This document shows, in pieces, positions 6,903-14,108 of a stretch of DNA of 26,489 bases. The translations under genes and the position numbers were made by a program. The notes under the pieces were generated by a model. The model saw only the letters and a program-made list of their open reading frames with translations. It had not been told where the DNA came from and searched no databases. The stretch spans positions 1-26,489 of the forward strand of contig CAYXDG010000049.1 in the NCBI GenBank assembly GCA_964463655.1, in the 5' to 3' direction. The DNA is from Halothece sp964463655. GTDB taxonomy: Bacteria; Cyanobacteriota; Cyanobacteriia; Cyanobacteriales; Rubidibacteraceae. The stretch's first letter is position 1. Every line of letters begins with the position of its first letter.

Positions 6903-7274
6903 GTGAGCTTGCCAAAAGTAAACCGTCTGCGACACCATAAAGCGTTTAAGACGGTTTATCATCAAGGAGGACGCTGTGCTGGAAAATATTTGGTTCTTCG
7001 TTTATTACAGGAAACTGCTTTTCCAAACGGAGAATTTCCCCCCCCTCCCCAAATTGGGATTTCTGTTAGCCAAAAAGTAAGCAAAAGAGCCGTGATTCGC
7101 AATCGCATCAAACGTCAGATTCGTGGGGTGTTTCGAGAATTATTGCCTCAGTTACCTCCAGGCTGGAAAATTGTCGTGATTGTGAAGCCACAAGCCCAAG
7201 AGTGCAAATATGAAGATTTTTTGAGAGAATTAAGAAAGTTATTAATTAAGTCAGAGGTCTTACATGGGGATTAA
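6903..7274 (+). CDS. rnpA: Ribonuclease P protein component
   Basis: A 123-aa basic protein that assists the RNase P RNA in cleaving the 5' leader from tRNA precursors. The N-terminus LPKVNRLRHHKAFKTVYHQG and the central signature KRAVIRNRIKRQIRGVFREL (about 61-81) identify the family; IVVIVKP is the usual strand after it. Translation begins at a GTG two bases after the rpmH stop, so it depends on coupling with rpmH. Its 3' end overlaps the next gene by 11 bases in another frame, another sign of a tight operon. A Pro-rich insert (about 42-50) is a minor peculiarity. Confidence 0.96.
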   Translation: MSLPKVNRLRHHKAFKTVYHQGGRCAGKYLVLRLLQETAFPNGEFPPPPQIGISVSQKVSKRAVIRNRIKRQIRGVFRELLPQLPPGWKIVVIVKPQAQECKYEDFLRELRKLLIKSEVLHGD

Positions 7275-7659
7275 AGAAACTGTTTATTATGATGGAGGTC
7301 CGCACAAAGGCGATTTAATCTTAAATATTTTATTGGGATTAACCGTGATTTTTCTCCCGTTTACTATTGGGGCAGTTGTCCGCGCTCTTTGGTTGCGTTA
7401 TCGAATTACCGATCGCCGTTTATCGGTGATTGGTGGCTGGCGAGGACGCGATCGAACAGATGTGGTCTATACAGAAATTACAAAATTAGTTAAAATTCCT
7501 AGAGGTATAGGCTTATGGGGAGATATTATTCTGACTCTCAACGATCGCAGTCGTTTAGAAATGCGTGCCGTTCCCAAGTATCGCGAGATTCATGATTATA
7601 TCGCTGAAAAAGTCGCCAGTAAAACAGGAAAATCCCTAGAAGCCATTACCACTCGTTAA
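7264..7659 (+). CDS. PH-domain (bPH2/YdbT-like) membrane protein
   Basis: A 131-aa protein with a hydrophobic hairpin at about 20-44 (LILNILLGLTVIFLPFTIGAVV) followed by a bacterial pleckstrin-homology-like domain. The RYRITDRRLSVIGGWRGR segment at about 46-63 is the typical beginning of bPH2 domains, and GDIILTLNDRSRLEMRAVP follows. Function is unknown; such proteins sit at the membrane face. The ATG lies inside the end of rnpA with an 11-base overlap, and yidC follows after 90 bases. Position between rnpA and yidC is a recurring arrangement in cyanobacteria, which suggests a role near membrane insertion, but that is inference. Confidence 0.85.
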   Translation: MGIKETVYYDGGPHKGDLILNILLGLTVIFLPFTIGAVVRALWLRYRITDRRLSVIGGWRGRDRTDVVYTEITKLVKIPRGIGLWGDIILTLNDRSRLEMRAVPKYREIHDYIAEKVASKTGKSLEAITTR

Positions 7660-7669
7660 ATTGGTAAGA

Positions 7670-7699
7670 GAATCTTAACCGAATCATTAAAGATTCGGT
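7670..7699 (+). promoter_or_regulatory. Two mutually exclusive hairpins in the leader of yidC
   Basis: ACCGAATC (7678-7685) pairs perfectly with GATTCGGT (7692-7699) around ATTAAA. Alternatively GAATCTT (7670-7676) pairs with AAGATTC (7690-7696). The right arms share 7692-7696, so only one stem can form at a time, as in attenuators and conformational switches. No T-run follows. It could be a processing or regulatory site between the PH-domain gene and yidC. Confidence 0.4.
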
Positions 7700-7749
7700 A
7701 CATTAAAACAAGGATAACAGTACAAGCAGGACGCTAAGCGAAAAAACGC

Positions 7750-8907
7750 ATGGATTTTGGGATCGGATTTCTCTCTAACAACATAATGCTACCAATCCTG
7801 GATTTTTTCCACGGGATTGTCCCTAGTTATGGCTTTGCCATTATTGCTCTCACCCTCGTCATTCGGTTTGCCCTCTACCCTCTGAGTGCCAAATCAATTC
7901 GCAGTATGAGACGGATGCGGGTTGCCCAGCCAGCAATGCAAAAGCGGGTCAAAGAAGTACAAGAACGCTATAAGGATGACCCAGAAAAACAACGCCAAGC
8001 CATGAGCGAGGTCTATCAAGAATATGGCAATCCTCTGGGTGGATGTTTTCCCGTCATCGTGCAAATGCCCATTCTGTTTGCCCTATTTGCCACCTTACGG
8101 GGATCGCCCTTCGCGGATGTGGATTATACCGTCGATATGCAAATCTTCCCCAAGGAACAAATTGAGCAAGTACAGCCAGAAACGCTCACCACAAAAGCAG
8201 AAAACGTTTACATAACCAAAGACATTCACTATAAACTTTTGGCACTTCTTCCCAGCGAAAATTTAGGCGTTGGACAAACCACTCATTTAGAATTTCAAAC
8301 TGAAGAAGGAAAGTCCTTAAGTCAGTTAACCAGCGAGACCCAATCCCAATTAACCCCAAAATTGGAAGTGGTTAAAGGTCAAGAACGGGTCAAATTAGAA
8401 GAAGATGGCACGATTAGCGCGATCGCCCCAGGAGAGGTTAGCCTTAAAGCAAGCCTACCCGGTGTCGCGAAAAATGAAGGGTTTCTCTTCATTGAAGAAC
8501 TCGGCCGCGTGGGTGCAGTCGGTGAAGACGGCAGAATTCACTGGGATATTTTTGGCATGGTGCTTTTCTTTGGCATCAGCTTATATGCTAACCAAAAACT
8601 CTCAGGTCAACAAAATAAAGGCGCAGATAGCTCCCAACAACAGCTTGTTAGCCAGATTACCCCCATTCTGTTTACAGGGATGTTCTTATTCTTCCCCTTA
8701 CCAGCAGGAGTGTTGATGTATATTGTTCTTGCCAATATTTTCCAAACCATGCAAACCCTGATTTTGATGCGAGAACCCTTACCTGAGAATCTGCAAAAAA
8801 TTCTGGATGAACAAGCCAAGCAGGAGAAAAAGCAAACAGGAGAAGATACCTTACCCTTTGAAAAACAAAAACGATCGCGCAAAAAAGAAAAAGAAAGAGC
8901 CTCTTAA
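7750..8907 (+). CDS. yidC: Membrane protein insertase YidC/Oxa1
   Basis: A 385-aa insertase that helps proteins enter the plasma and thylakoid membranes, alone or with Sec. The first core helix (about 25-46) carries R39 in TLVIRF, matching the conserved arginine of the hydrophilic groove. A basic coiled-coil cytoplasmic loop follows (51-92), then helices at about 97-117, 267-282, 303-318 and 322-340. The C-terminus is highly basic, as in ribosome-binding forms. Between the second and third core helices lies a long extracytoplasmic insert (about 120-265). Within it VKLEEDGTISAIAPGEVSLKA resembles a bacterial Ig-like (Big_2) domain. The start ATG lacks a close Shine-Dalgarno. jag follows after six bases. 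Confidence 0.95.
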   Translation: MDFGIGFLSNNIMLPILDFFHGIVPSYGFAIIALTLVIRFALYPLSAKSIRSMRRMRVAQPAMQKRVKEVQERYKDDPEKQRQAMSEVYQEYGNPLGGCFPVIVQMPILFALFATLRGSPFADVDYTVDMQIFPKEQIEQVQPETLTTKAENVYITKDIHYKLLALLPSENLGVGQTTHLEFQTEEGKSLSQLTSETQSQLTPKLEVVKGQERVKLEEDGTISAIAPGEVSLKASLPGVAKNEGFLFIEELGRVGAVGEDGRIHWDIFGMVLFFGISLYANQKLSGQQNKGADSSQQQLVSQITPILFTGMFLFFPLPAGVLMYIVLANIFQTMQTLILMREPLPENLQKILDEQAKQEKKQTGEDTLPFEKQKRSRKKEKERAS

Positions 8908-8913
8908 TCAACT

Positions 8914-9417
8914 ATGGAGCAAGACTTAACTCGGGGTCAACAGTGGTTAGAAACTGTCCTAACCCTGATGGGAACCCCGACTTCAGTACAACTATCTGAT
9001 CCAACTCAAACCTCAGAAATGACCACTGCCGAGGGAATCCCTTGGCTGGTCATTGATCAAGAACAACTCAGTGAACAACAGGTTAGAGCATTGTTAAAAG
9101 ATCAAGGCAAAACCTTAGATGCTTTGCAATATTTAGCCAACACTACCCTCAACTGGCAAGTTCCCGAAGAAGACCAAGCCTTTTACACCATTGAGTTTAA
9201 AGGGTATCGCCAACAACGGGAAAAAGAGTTGCGAGTGTTAGCCGAAAAAACCGCCTGGCAAGTTCTAGAAACAGGAGAGAGTGCAGAAATCAAATTTCTA
9301 TCTGGGGCAGAACGACGGCAAATTCATCAGTTTCTTCAGCAGTATGATGAGTTAGAATCTTGGAGTCGGGGACAAGAGCCAGACCGTTGTTTGGTAGTAC
9401 AACGGAAGGACAATTAA
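8914..9417 (+). CDS. jag: Jag/KhpB-type RNA-binding protein with R3H domain
   Basis: A 167-aa protein of the Jag (SpoIIIJ-associated, KhpB) family, which binds single-stranded RNA and is usually encoded after yidC. An N-terminal part of about 60 residues is followed by a degenerate KH segment, GKTLDALQYLAN (65-76), and a C-terminal R3H domain at about 100-165. The R3H signature R134-x3-H138 is present in ERRQIHQFL, and the closing SRGQEPDRCLVV matches the family. The usual GxxG loop of the KH domain is not obvious. It starts six bases after yidC and ends the operon core; a repeat-like spacer follows. Confidence 0.88.
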   Translation: MEQDLTRGQQWLETVLTLMGTPTSVQLSDPTQTSEMTTAEGIPWLVIDQEQLSEQQVRALLKDQGKTLDALQYLANTTLNWQVPEEDQAFYTIEFKGYRQQREKELRVLAEKTAWQVLETGESAEIKFLSGAERRQIHQFLQQYDELESWSRGQEPDRCLVVQRKDN

Positions 9418-9436
9418 TAACTTCGTGATTGCTTCG

Positions 9437-9528
9437 TTGTTCTTGGTTCGTGGTTCATTGTTAAAGGTTCATCCTTTCTAGTTCATGTTTGATTGTTAAT
9501 CATTGATTCAAGGAAGAACAAAGAACAA
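9437..9528. repeat. AT-rich inverted repeat in the jag-yceD spacer
   Basis: TTGTTCTTGGTTC (9437-9449) is complementary to GAACAAAGAACAA (9516-9528) with one mismatch across a 66-base loop. The loop holds AAAGG-TTCAT-CCTTT. The right arm continues as AAGAACAAATAAC (9521-9533), a 13-mer that recurs at 21847-21859. The spacer has no coding capacity and may be a decayed small repeat. Confidence 0.45.
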
Positions 9529-9548
9529 ATAACAATTGATAAAGTGCG

Positions 9549-10064
9549 ATGATAGAACCAATTTACATTCCACGATTACTCAAAGCGCCTGGGAAAAGTG
9601 AACAAATCGAGGTGAAAACTTTTCTCCCAAACCTGGAAACGTTGACCCCAGTGCGGGGAACAATTGTGATTACTCACTGTGGAACTTATTTGGAAGTCTC
9701 CGCCAGTGCAGAAACCATTAAAACCCTCGTCTGCGATCGCAGTTTACAACAATACAATCAACGTCTGGTGGTTGATACCAGCGAATTGATTTGGTTAAAA
9801 GGGAAATTAGAAGAGGAGGGAGAGATGCCAAAAGAAATGGAAACCCCTCTCGAAGAATTAACAGAAAGCCTAAGCGCACAAGGTTATTTTGAACCAGAAA
9901 CTTGGCTCTATGAACAGTTTTGTCTGCAAATGCCCATCCGCCAATTGAGTAGCGATTCCACCACAGGACACTATGATTATCAGGATACTCCTCCTGTGGA
10001 TCAACGGTTCGCCCCCTTAGCAGCCTTGAAAGACCAATTGCCAAATCGGGAGGAAAAAGGATGA
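9549..10064 (+). CDS. YceD (DUF177)-family protein
   Basis: A 171-aa protein of the YceD/DUF177 family, members of which are implicated in accumulation of 23S rRNA in plants and bacteria. It begins with the family pattern IYIPRLLKAP (5-14), has a central beta-rich part (RGTIVITHCGTYLEVSASA) and the cysteine-centred CDRSLQQYNQRL (62-73), and ends with the conserved DQRFAPLAALKDQL. In many homologues the central motif is CxRC; here the second cysteine is replaced by Ser, leaving C62 alone, so zinc binding is doubtful. The stop overlaps the ycf46 start by four bases (ATGA). rpmF, the frequent partner, is not adjacent. Confidence 0.82.
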   Translation: MIEPIYIPRLLKAPGKSEQIEVKTFLPNLETLTPVRGTIVITHCGTYLEVSASAETIKTLVCDRSLQQYNQRLVVDTSELIWLKGKLEEEGEMPKEMETPLEELTESLSAQGYFEPETWLYEQFCLQMPIRQLSSDSTTGHYDYQDTPPVDQRFAPLAALKDQLPNREEKG

Positions 10065-11554
10065 GTTTTCGCGAAGAGTTTGAACTGTTGTTACGGGCCT
10101 GTTATCCCTTAATTTATATTCCCACCTTTGAAGAAGAACGAGTCGAAAGCGCGATCGCCAAGTGCGCTAAAAATGTCGGGAATCGCTCCGTTTATATCTG
10201 GGATTTTGTCGATGGCTATCAAGACAACCCCAACAATGCAGGAACTGCCCAGAGAAACCCGTTACAAGCCCTAGAATACGTGGAAAAACTCTCAACCAGT
10301 AATGGGTCAGTGATTATTCTTCGCGACTTCCATCGCTTCTTAGAAGATATTTCCGTCGCCCGTAAACTGCGGAATCTATCACGCAAATTAAAATCGCTTC
10401 CGATTAATGTGGTGCTGATTTCCCCAGACGTTTCTATCCCATCAGATTTGACGGAAGTCTTAACCGTTGCCGAGTTTCCCCTTCCCGATAGCCATACTAT
10501 TAAATTGGAAGTGGAACAATTAATTAGTAGTATTCCCCAAACGCTTCCCGACAAAGAAATCGCTGCCATTGTGCGTTCTGCCCGAGGATTGTCTCTAGAA
10601 CGCATTCGACGAGTTTTGACCCGCGCGATCGCCGATCATGGGGCCTTACAGCCAGAAGACGTGGAACTTGTCCTCGCCGAAAAACGGCAATCCATCCGCC
10701 AAACTCAAATCCTCGACTTTTATCCCGCAACCGAAGACATTTCTGATATTGGGGGGTTAGACAACCTGAAAAGCTGGCTCTTGCGTCGTGGAGGTGCGTT
10801 CAGCGATCGCGCCCGTAGCTACGGACTCCCTCATCCCAGAGGCTTATTGCTAGTAGGGATTCAAGGGACAGGAAAATCTCTCACCGCCAAGGCGATCGCC
10901 CATCACTGGCATCTCCCTCTTCTGCGCCTAGACGTAGGACGCTTATTCGGCGGGTTAGTGGGAGAATCGGAATCCCGCACCCGTCAGATGATCACCCTCG
11001 CCGAAGCCCTCGCCCCCTGCGTTCTCTGGATTGACGAAATTGATAAAGCCTTTGCAGGATTAAGGGGACAAGGGGATTCTGGCACCAGCAGCCGTGTTTT
11101 TGGGACATTTATCACTTGGTTAGCCGAAAAAACCTCCTCTGTTTTTGTGGTCGCCACCGCTAACAATGTCCGCGCCCTCCCCCCAGAAATGATGCGGAAA
11201 GGACGATTTGACGAAATTTTCTTCGTTGACCTCCCCACCCAAACCGAACGAAAAGAAATCTTCTCCGTTCACCTATCTCACCTGCGTCCTCACAACTTAA
11301 AAGATTATGATCTAGAAAGACTCGCCTACGAAACCCCAGACTTTTCTGGTGCAGAAATTGAGCAAACCATTATCGAAGCCATGCACCTTGGCTTTAGTCA
11401 AAATCGGGACTTTACCAGCGAAGATATTCTGCAAGCAGCGAGTCAGATTGTTCCCCTTGCCCGTACCGCCCAAGAAGAAATTCAATTTCTCAAAGAATGG
11501 GTCAGTGCGGGTAAAGCGCGTAAAGCCTCCCTAGATAACGCCCTTAGTCTCTAA
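10061..11554 (+). CDS. ycf46: Ycf46-type AAA+ ATPase
   Basis: A 497-aa AAA+ ATPase resembling the chloroplast/cyanobacterial Ycf46 family; the molecular role is poorly known. The N-terminal half (about 1-215) matches the family's own domain: FELLLRACYPLIYIPTFEEERV, VYIWDFVDGY, VIILRDFHRFL and VAEFPLPD. The ATPase domain follows: Walker A GIQGTGKS (266-273), Walker B VLWIDEIDKAF (321-331), sensor-1 VVATANN (363-369) and the MRKGRFDEIFFVDLP segment (378-391). The C-terminal small domain is helical (SGAEIEQTIIEA). It overlaps the yceD-like gene by four bases, so it is cotranslated with it, and an SH3-domain gene follows after 26 bases. Confidence 0.93.
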   Translation: MSFREEFELLLRACYPLIYIPTFEEERVESAIAKCAKNVGNRSVYIWDFVDGYQDNPNNAGTAQRNPLQALEYVEKLSTSNGSVIILRDFHRFLEDISVARKLRNLSRKLKSLPINVVLISPDVSIPSDLTEVLTVAEFPLPDSHTIKLEVEQLISSIPQTLPDKEIAAIVRSARGLSLERIRRVLTRAIADHGALQPEDVELVLAEKRQSIRQTQILDFYPATEDISDIGGLDNLKSWLLRRGGAFSDRARSYGLPHPRGLLLVGIQGTGKSLTAKAIAHHWHLPLLRLDVGRLFGGLVGESESRTRQMITLAEALAPCVLWIDEIDKAFAGLRGQGDSGTSSRVFGTFITWLAEKTSSVFVVATANNVRALPPEMMRKGRFDEIFFVDLPTQTERKEIFSVHLSHLRPHNLKDYDLERLAYETPDFSGAEIEQTIIEAMHLGFSQNRDFTSEDILQAASQIVPLARTAQEEIQFLKEWVSAGKARKASLDNALSL

Positions 11555-11580
11555 CCCTTATTCTCAAAACTATACGAACA

Positions 11581-12072
11581 ATGAGTCTTTCTGGTTTTAT
11601 ACAATTTATTCTCGGATTCTTGGTTGGTGTTTCCATTCTCACAGGCGCTGGCGCAGCCACTGCCTATTTCTTCTTAAATCGTTTCTCCGAAGCCCCGCAA
11701 AAACCCACTTATCCCGAAAAAGAATCCTCTCAAACGGCTGAAAAATCTCAACCCCAGACAGAAGAAAGCTCCCAGCCCGTCAGCGAAAAACCTCCCGAAC
11801 CTGAACCTGAACCCAAGCCTGAACCCAAGCCTGAACCCACCATTCAAGAACGCTTTGGAGAACAAGCGTATGAAGCGCGAGTCACCTGGCCCAGTGGGTT
11901 AAGTCTGCGCGGTGAACCCAGTCTGAGCGCCTCTAGAGTCGGTGGGGTTTATTATGACGATAAATTAGTCATTATTGGGAGAAGTAACGACGGCGATTGG
12001 CAAAAAGTCTATATTCCCGAAAGTGGGCAACAGGCTTGGGTAAAAGCGGGAAATGTGGAAAAAATCGATTAA
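11581..12072 (+). CDS. Membrane-anchored SH3-domain protein
   Basis: A 163-aa protein with an N-terminal hydrophobic helix (about 7-33, GFIQFILGFLVGVSILTGAG), a charged Pro/Glu/Lys linker containing EPEPEPKPEPKPEPT repeats (about 72-90), and a C-terminal bacterial SH3 domain (about 97-163) with the motif GLSLRGEPSLSASRVGGV and a closing QQAWVKAGNVEKI. It is probably anchored in the plasma membrane with the SH3 domain outside, where such domains often bind peptidoglycan. The linker codons form a short direct repeat (CCTGAACCCAAG) that could slip in length. It follows ycf46 by 26 bases and probably belongs to the same transcript. Confidence 0.85.
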   Translation: MSLSGFIQFILGFLVGVSILTGAGAATAYFFLNRFSEAPQKPTYPEKESSQTAEKSQPQTEESSQPVSEKPPEPEPEPKPEPKPEPTIQERFGEQAYEARVTWPSGLSLRGEPSLSASRVGGVYYDDKLVIIGRSNDGDWQKVYIPESGQQAWVKAGNVEKID

Positions 12073-12158
12073 ATTTAAATAATCTTCACACCCATGAGGG
12101 ATTCTCTGCCTTGTTACATTTCTTAATAGAAAACCCTAGCTATCCCAAGGAGGCAACA

Positions 12159-12227
12159 ATGACAGAACAAAACCAACTCCAACAATCTTATGAAGAGTTT
12201 GCCACCAAATTTGAATATCGAACATAA
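12159..12227 (+). CDS. 22-codon ORF with strong ribosome binding site (small protein or gene remnant)
   Basis: ATG at 12159 encodes 22 residues (MTEQNQLQQSYEEFATKFEY followed by RT) and stops at 12227. A near-consensus Shine-Dalgarno, AAGGAGG, lies seven bases upstream, better than that of most genes in the window. The peptide is polar and helical, with no membrane segment. It ends 11 bases before a perfect hairpin (12239-12259) resembling an insertion-sequence end, so it could be the first part of a gene cut off by an insertion or deletion. I do not recognise the family. A genuine small protein is the other reading. Confidence 0.4.
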   Translation: MTEQNQLQQSYEEFATKFEYRT

Positions 12228-12238
12228 TATCGTTTGCT

Positions 12239-12259
12239 CCCCATCTCAAAGAGATGGGG
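12239..12259. repeat. Perfect 9-bp hairpin between convergent genes
   Basis: CCCCATCTC (12239-12247), AAA, GAGATGGGG (12251-12259), followed by GCTT. It lies about 30 bases beyond the stop of the minus-strand E1-rhodanese gene and just beyond the 22-codon ORF. No T-run follows on either strand, so a classical terminator is not shown. The AAGCCCCCA sequence on its minus strand resembles hairpin ends of IS200/IS605 elements, and the same nine bases occur inverted at 14080-14088. Confidence 0.6.
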
Positions 12260-12290
12260 GCTTGCTAATGGTGGTTTTTGCTACATCAGA

Positions 12291-13445
12291 TTAATATTCA
12301 GGAACAGAGGAATCGATCTCTTGACTCCAAGCGCGAATCCCACCTTTGAGGTTCGTCCCTTCTACTCCTGCATCTTTAAGAATTTGGAGCGCCTTAGCCG
12401 ATCGCCCTCCCATCTTACAGTGAGCAATCAAACGATGACCGTTCATCAGTTGTTTGACTTTTTCAACGCCATCTCCGTCTTCAAGGTCAGAAAGAGGAAT
12501 CAAAGTCGCGCCTGGAATCTTGGCAATTTCGTATTCATTGGGATTACGAACATCAATCAGAACATAGTCATCTGCGTTTTGTTCCATTAACTGCTTTAAC
12601 TCCTGCACTGTCATTTCAGGAACATTCGTTTCCTGTGCTTGGGGTATCCCACAGAACTGTTGATAGTCGATGAGTTTTTCAATGGGAGGACGCTCTGGGT
12701 TAGGACGGAGTTTTAATTCGCGGAAACTCATGGTTTGTGCATTATAAAGCAATAAGCGTCCACTGAGAGTAGTATTCATTCCCAGAATCACTTTAATCGT
12801 TTCTGTGGCTTGAATGGAACCAATGACACCACATAAAACTCCTAATACACCTCCTTCTGCACAAGAAGGAACCATTCCGGGTGGGGGAGGTTCAGGAAAG
12901 ACATCGCGATAGTTGGGACCCTCTTGGTAGTTAAAGACGCTGGCTTGTCCTTCAAAGCGGAAAATAGAACCATAAATATTGGGTTTTCCTAAGATAACGG
13001 ACGCATCATTGACCAGATAACGAGTCGGGAAATTATCCGTTCCATCTACAACCACATCATAAGGTTGGAGAATGTCGAAAGCATTTTCGGAGGTGATGCG
13101 AGTGTTATAGAGATCAACTTGACAAAACGGGTTAAGATCAAGGATGCGCTGTTTAGCGGATTCGAGTTTGGGTTGACCCACACGGGAAGTTCCGTGAATG
13201 ATTTGGCGCTGTAAGTTGGAAGAGTCAACGATATCAAAATCGACAATTCCAATGCGTCCGATTCCTGCAGCTGCTAAATATAACAACAAAGGAGAACCGA
13301 GTCCTCCTGTACCAATACAAACCACACTGGCTGCTTTGAGGCGTTTTTGTCCATTTAATCCGACTTCTGGGAGGATGATATGACGAGAATAGCGTTCGTA
13401 TTCTTCTTTGCTAAGTTGAACTTCTTCTAAGTTGGGATTGAGCAT
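12291..13445 (-). CDS. moeB: MoeB/ThiF-type adenylyltransferase fused to rhodanese
   Basis: A 384-aa E1-like enzyme that adenylates the C-terminal glycine of a ubiquitin-like sulfur carrier (MoaD or ThiS type) and can transfer sulfur to it. The adenylation domain (about 10-250) shows the ATP loop GTGGLGS (45-51), DFDIVDSSNLQRQ (69-81), GTDNFPTRYLVND (135-147) and the PSCAEGGVLG motif with C195, matching the catalytic cysteine region. The C-terminal rhodanese (about 278-380) has LIDVRNPNEY and active-site C343 in HCKMGGRS. Neither CxxC zinc pair of many MoeB proteins is present; LKLRPNPERPP stands where the first would be. The JAMM peptidase gene lies 105 bases upstream in the same direction. 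The carrier substrate is not encoded here. Confidence 0.93.
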   Translation of the reverse strand: MLNPNLEEVQLSKEEYERYSRHIILPEVGLNGQKRLKAASVVCIGTGGLGSPLLLYLAAAGIGRIGIVDFDIVDSSNLQRQIIHGTSRVGQPKLESAKQRILDLNPFCQVDLYNTRITSENAFDILQPYDVVVDGTDNFPTRYLVNDASVILGKPNIYGSIFRFEGQASVFNYQEGPNYRDVFPEPPPPGMVPSCAEGGVLGVLCGVIGSIQATETIKVILGMNTTLSGRLLLYNAQTMSFRELKLRPNPERPPIEKLIDYQQFCGIPQAQETNVPEMTVQELKQLMEQNADDYVLIDVRNPNEYEIAKIPGATLIPLSDLEDGDGVEKVKQLMNGHRLIAHCKMGGRSAKALQILKDAGVEGTNLKGGIRAWSQEIDSSVPEY

Positions 13446-13550
13446 AATGATCTTCTGCTAAGGGTAAATACCTACGATTTTGACTGACGCGAAGGAAGCG
13501 ATCGTTGTGCAGTTTTTCAGGATAAGCGGTTCTTTTCTTTAATGGCAACT

Positions 13551-14018
13551 TTATGTTACTATTTTTTCGACTTGGAATTCTTGCTGTTGGTTTAATCTCC
13601 AACTGTGACAGGCGACGACTTTTCCTTCTTGAACGGACATGATGAGATAGGAATAACTCTCCCAAGCGATCGCCCGATCAAATTCTGAGGGATCGCAGGA
13701 ATGATTGGGATGAGAATGATAAATTCCAACAATGTCTAAGTTTTCCATCCGTGCATATTTTTGCGCTTTTAATAACACTGCTGGATCAATGGTAAAACGA
13801 TTGCGTTTGCTTAGTGTTCCATCTGCTGCTTCTGGACAAACTGACTCAAACAGTTTGCTTTCCTTCTCAAAAGCATTCTCGGTTTCCCAGACTTCAACTA
13901 CTGTTGTCTCTCCCTCTGGTTGAAACCTTCCTAGTAAGATTCCGCAGCACTCTTCTGGATAAGTTTTTTCTGCGTGACGATACATGGTTTCTTGCTGTTT
14001 TCGAGTAAGTTTTAGCAC
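13551..14018 (-). CDS. JAMM/M67-family metallopeptidase
   Basis: A 155-aa zinc peptidase of the JAB1/MPN/Mov34 (JAMM) type. The motif H101-S-H103-x7-S111-x2-D114 (HSHPNHSCDPSEFD) is complete, and the catalytic Glu is in YPEECCG (residues about 20-26). In bacteria these enzymes trim C-terminal extensions from ubiquitin-like sulfur carriers, exposing Gly-Gly, or release them from conjugates. I chose a GTG at 14018, giving MLKLTRKQQETMYRHAEKTY, which matches family starts; the frame stays open to 14120, but that stretch translates a GC-rich hairpin and looks non-coding. The E1-rhodanese gene follows after 105 bases in the same direction, so the two probably act on the same carrier protein. Confidence 0.88.
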   Translation of the reverse strand: MLKLTRKQQETMYRHAEKTYPEECCGILLGRFQPEGETTVVEVWETENAFEKESKLFESVCPEAADGTLSKRNRFTIDPAVLLKAQKYARMENLDIVGIYHSHPNHSCDPSEFDRAIAWESYSYLIMSVQEGKVVACHSWRLNQQQEFQVEKIVT

Positions 14019-14081
14019 AATTTGCTTCTGATCCTTCAAGACTGGATAATACGATACCTTTATTTTAAATTTAAATGGGAA

Positions 14082-14108
14082 GCCCCCAAACCCCAGAACT
14101 TTGGGGGC
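14082..14108. repeat. Perfect 9-bp hairpin in the divergent JAMM-gatD spacer
   Basis: GCCCCCAAA (14082-14090) pairs with TTTGGGGGC (14100-14108) around CCCCAGAAC. It stands in the 190-base divergent spacer, 64 bases upstream of the JAMM start. The AAGCCCCCA at its left edge is the inverse of TGGGGGCTT at 12255-12263. It may be an insertion-sequence end or an operator shared by the two promoters. Confidence 0.6.

Noticed and set aside
10219..10605. 128-codon open frame antisense to ycf46
   Set aside because: It lies wholly inside a gene with clear motifs, and the composition is that of a complement frame.
12234..12590. 118-codon plus-strand open frame running into the E1-rhodanese gene
   Set aside because: It is antisense to the rhodanese domain, which is well supported, and resembles no family.
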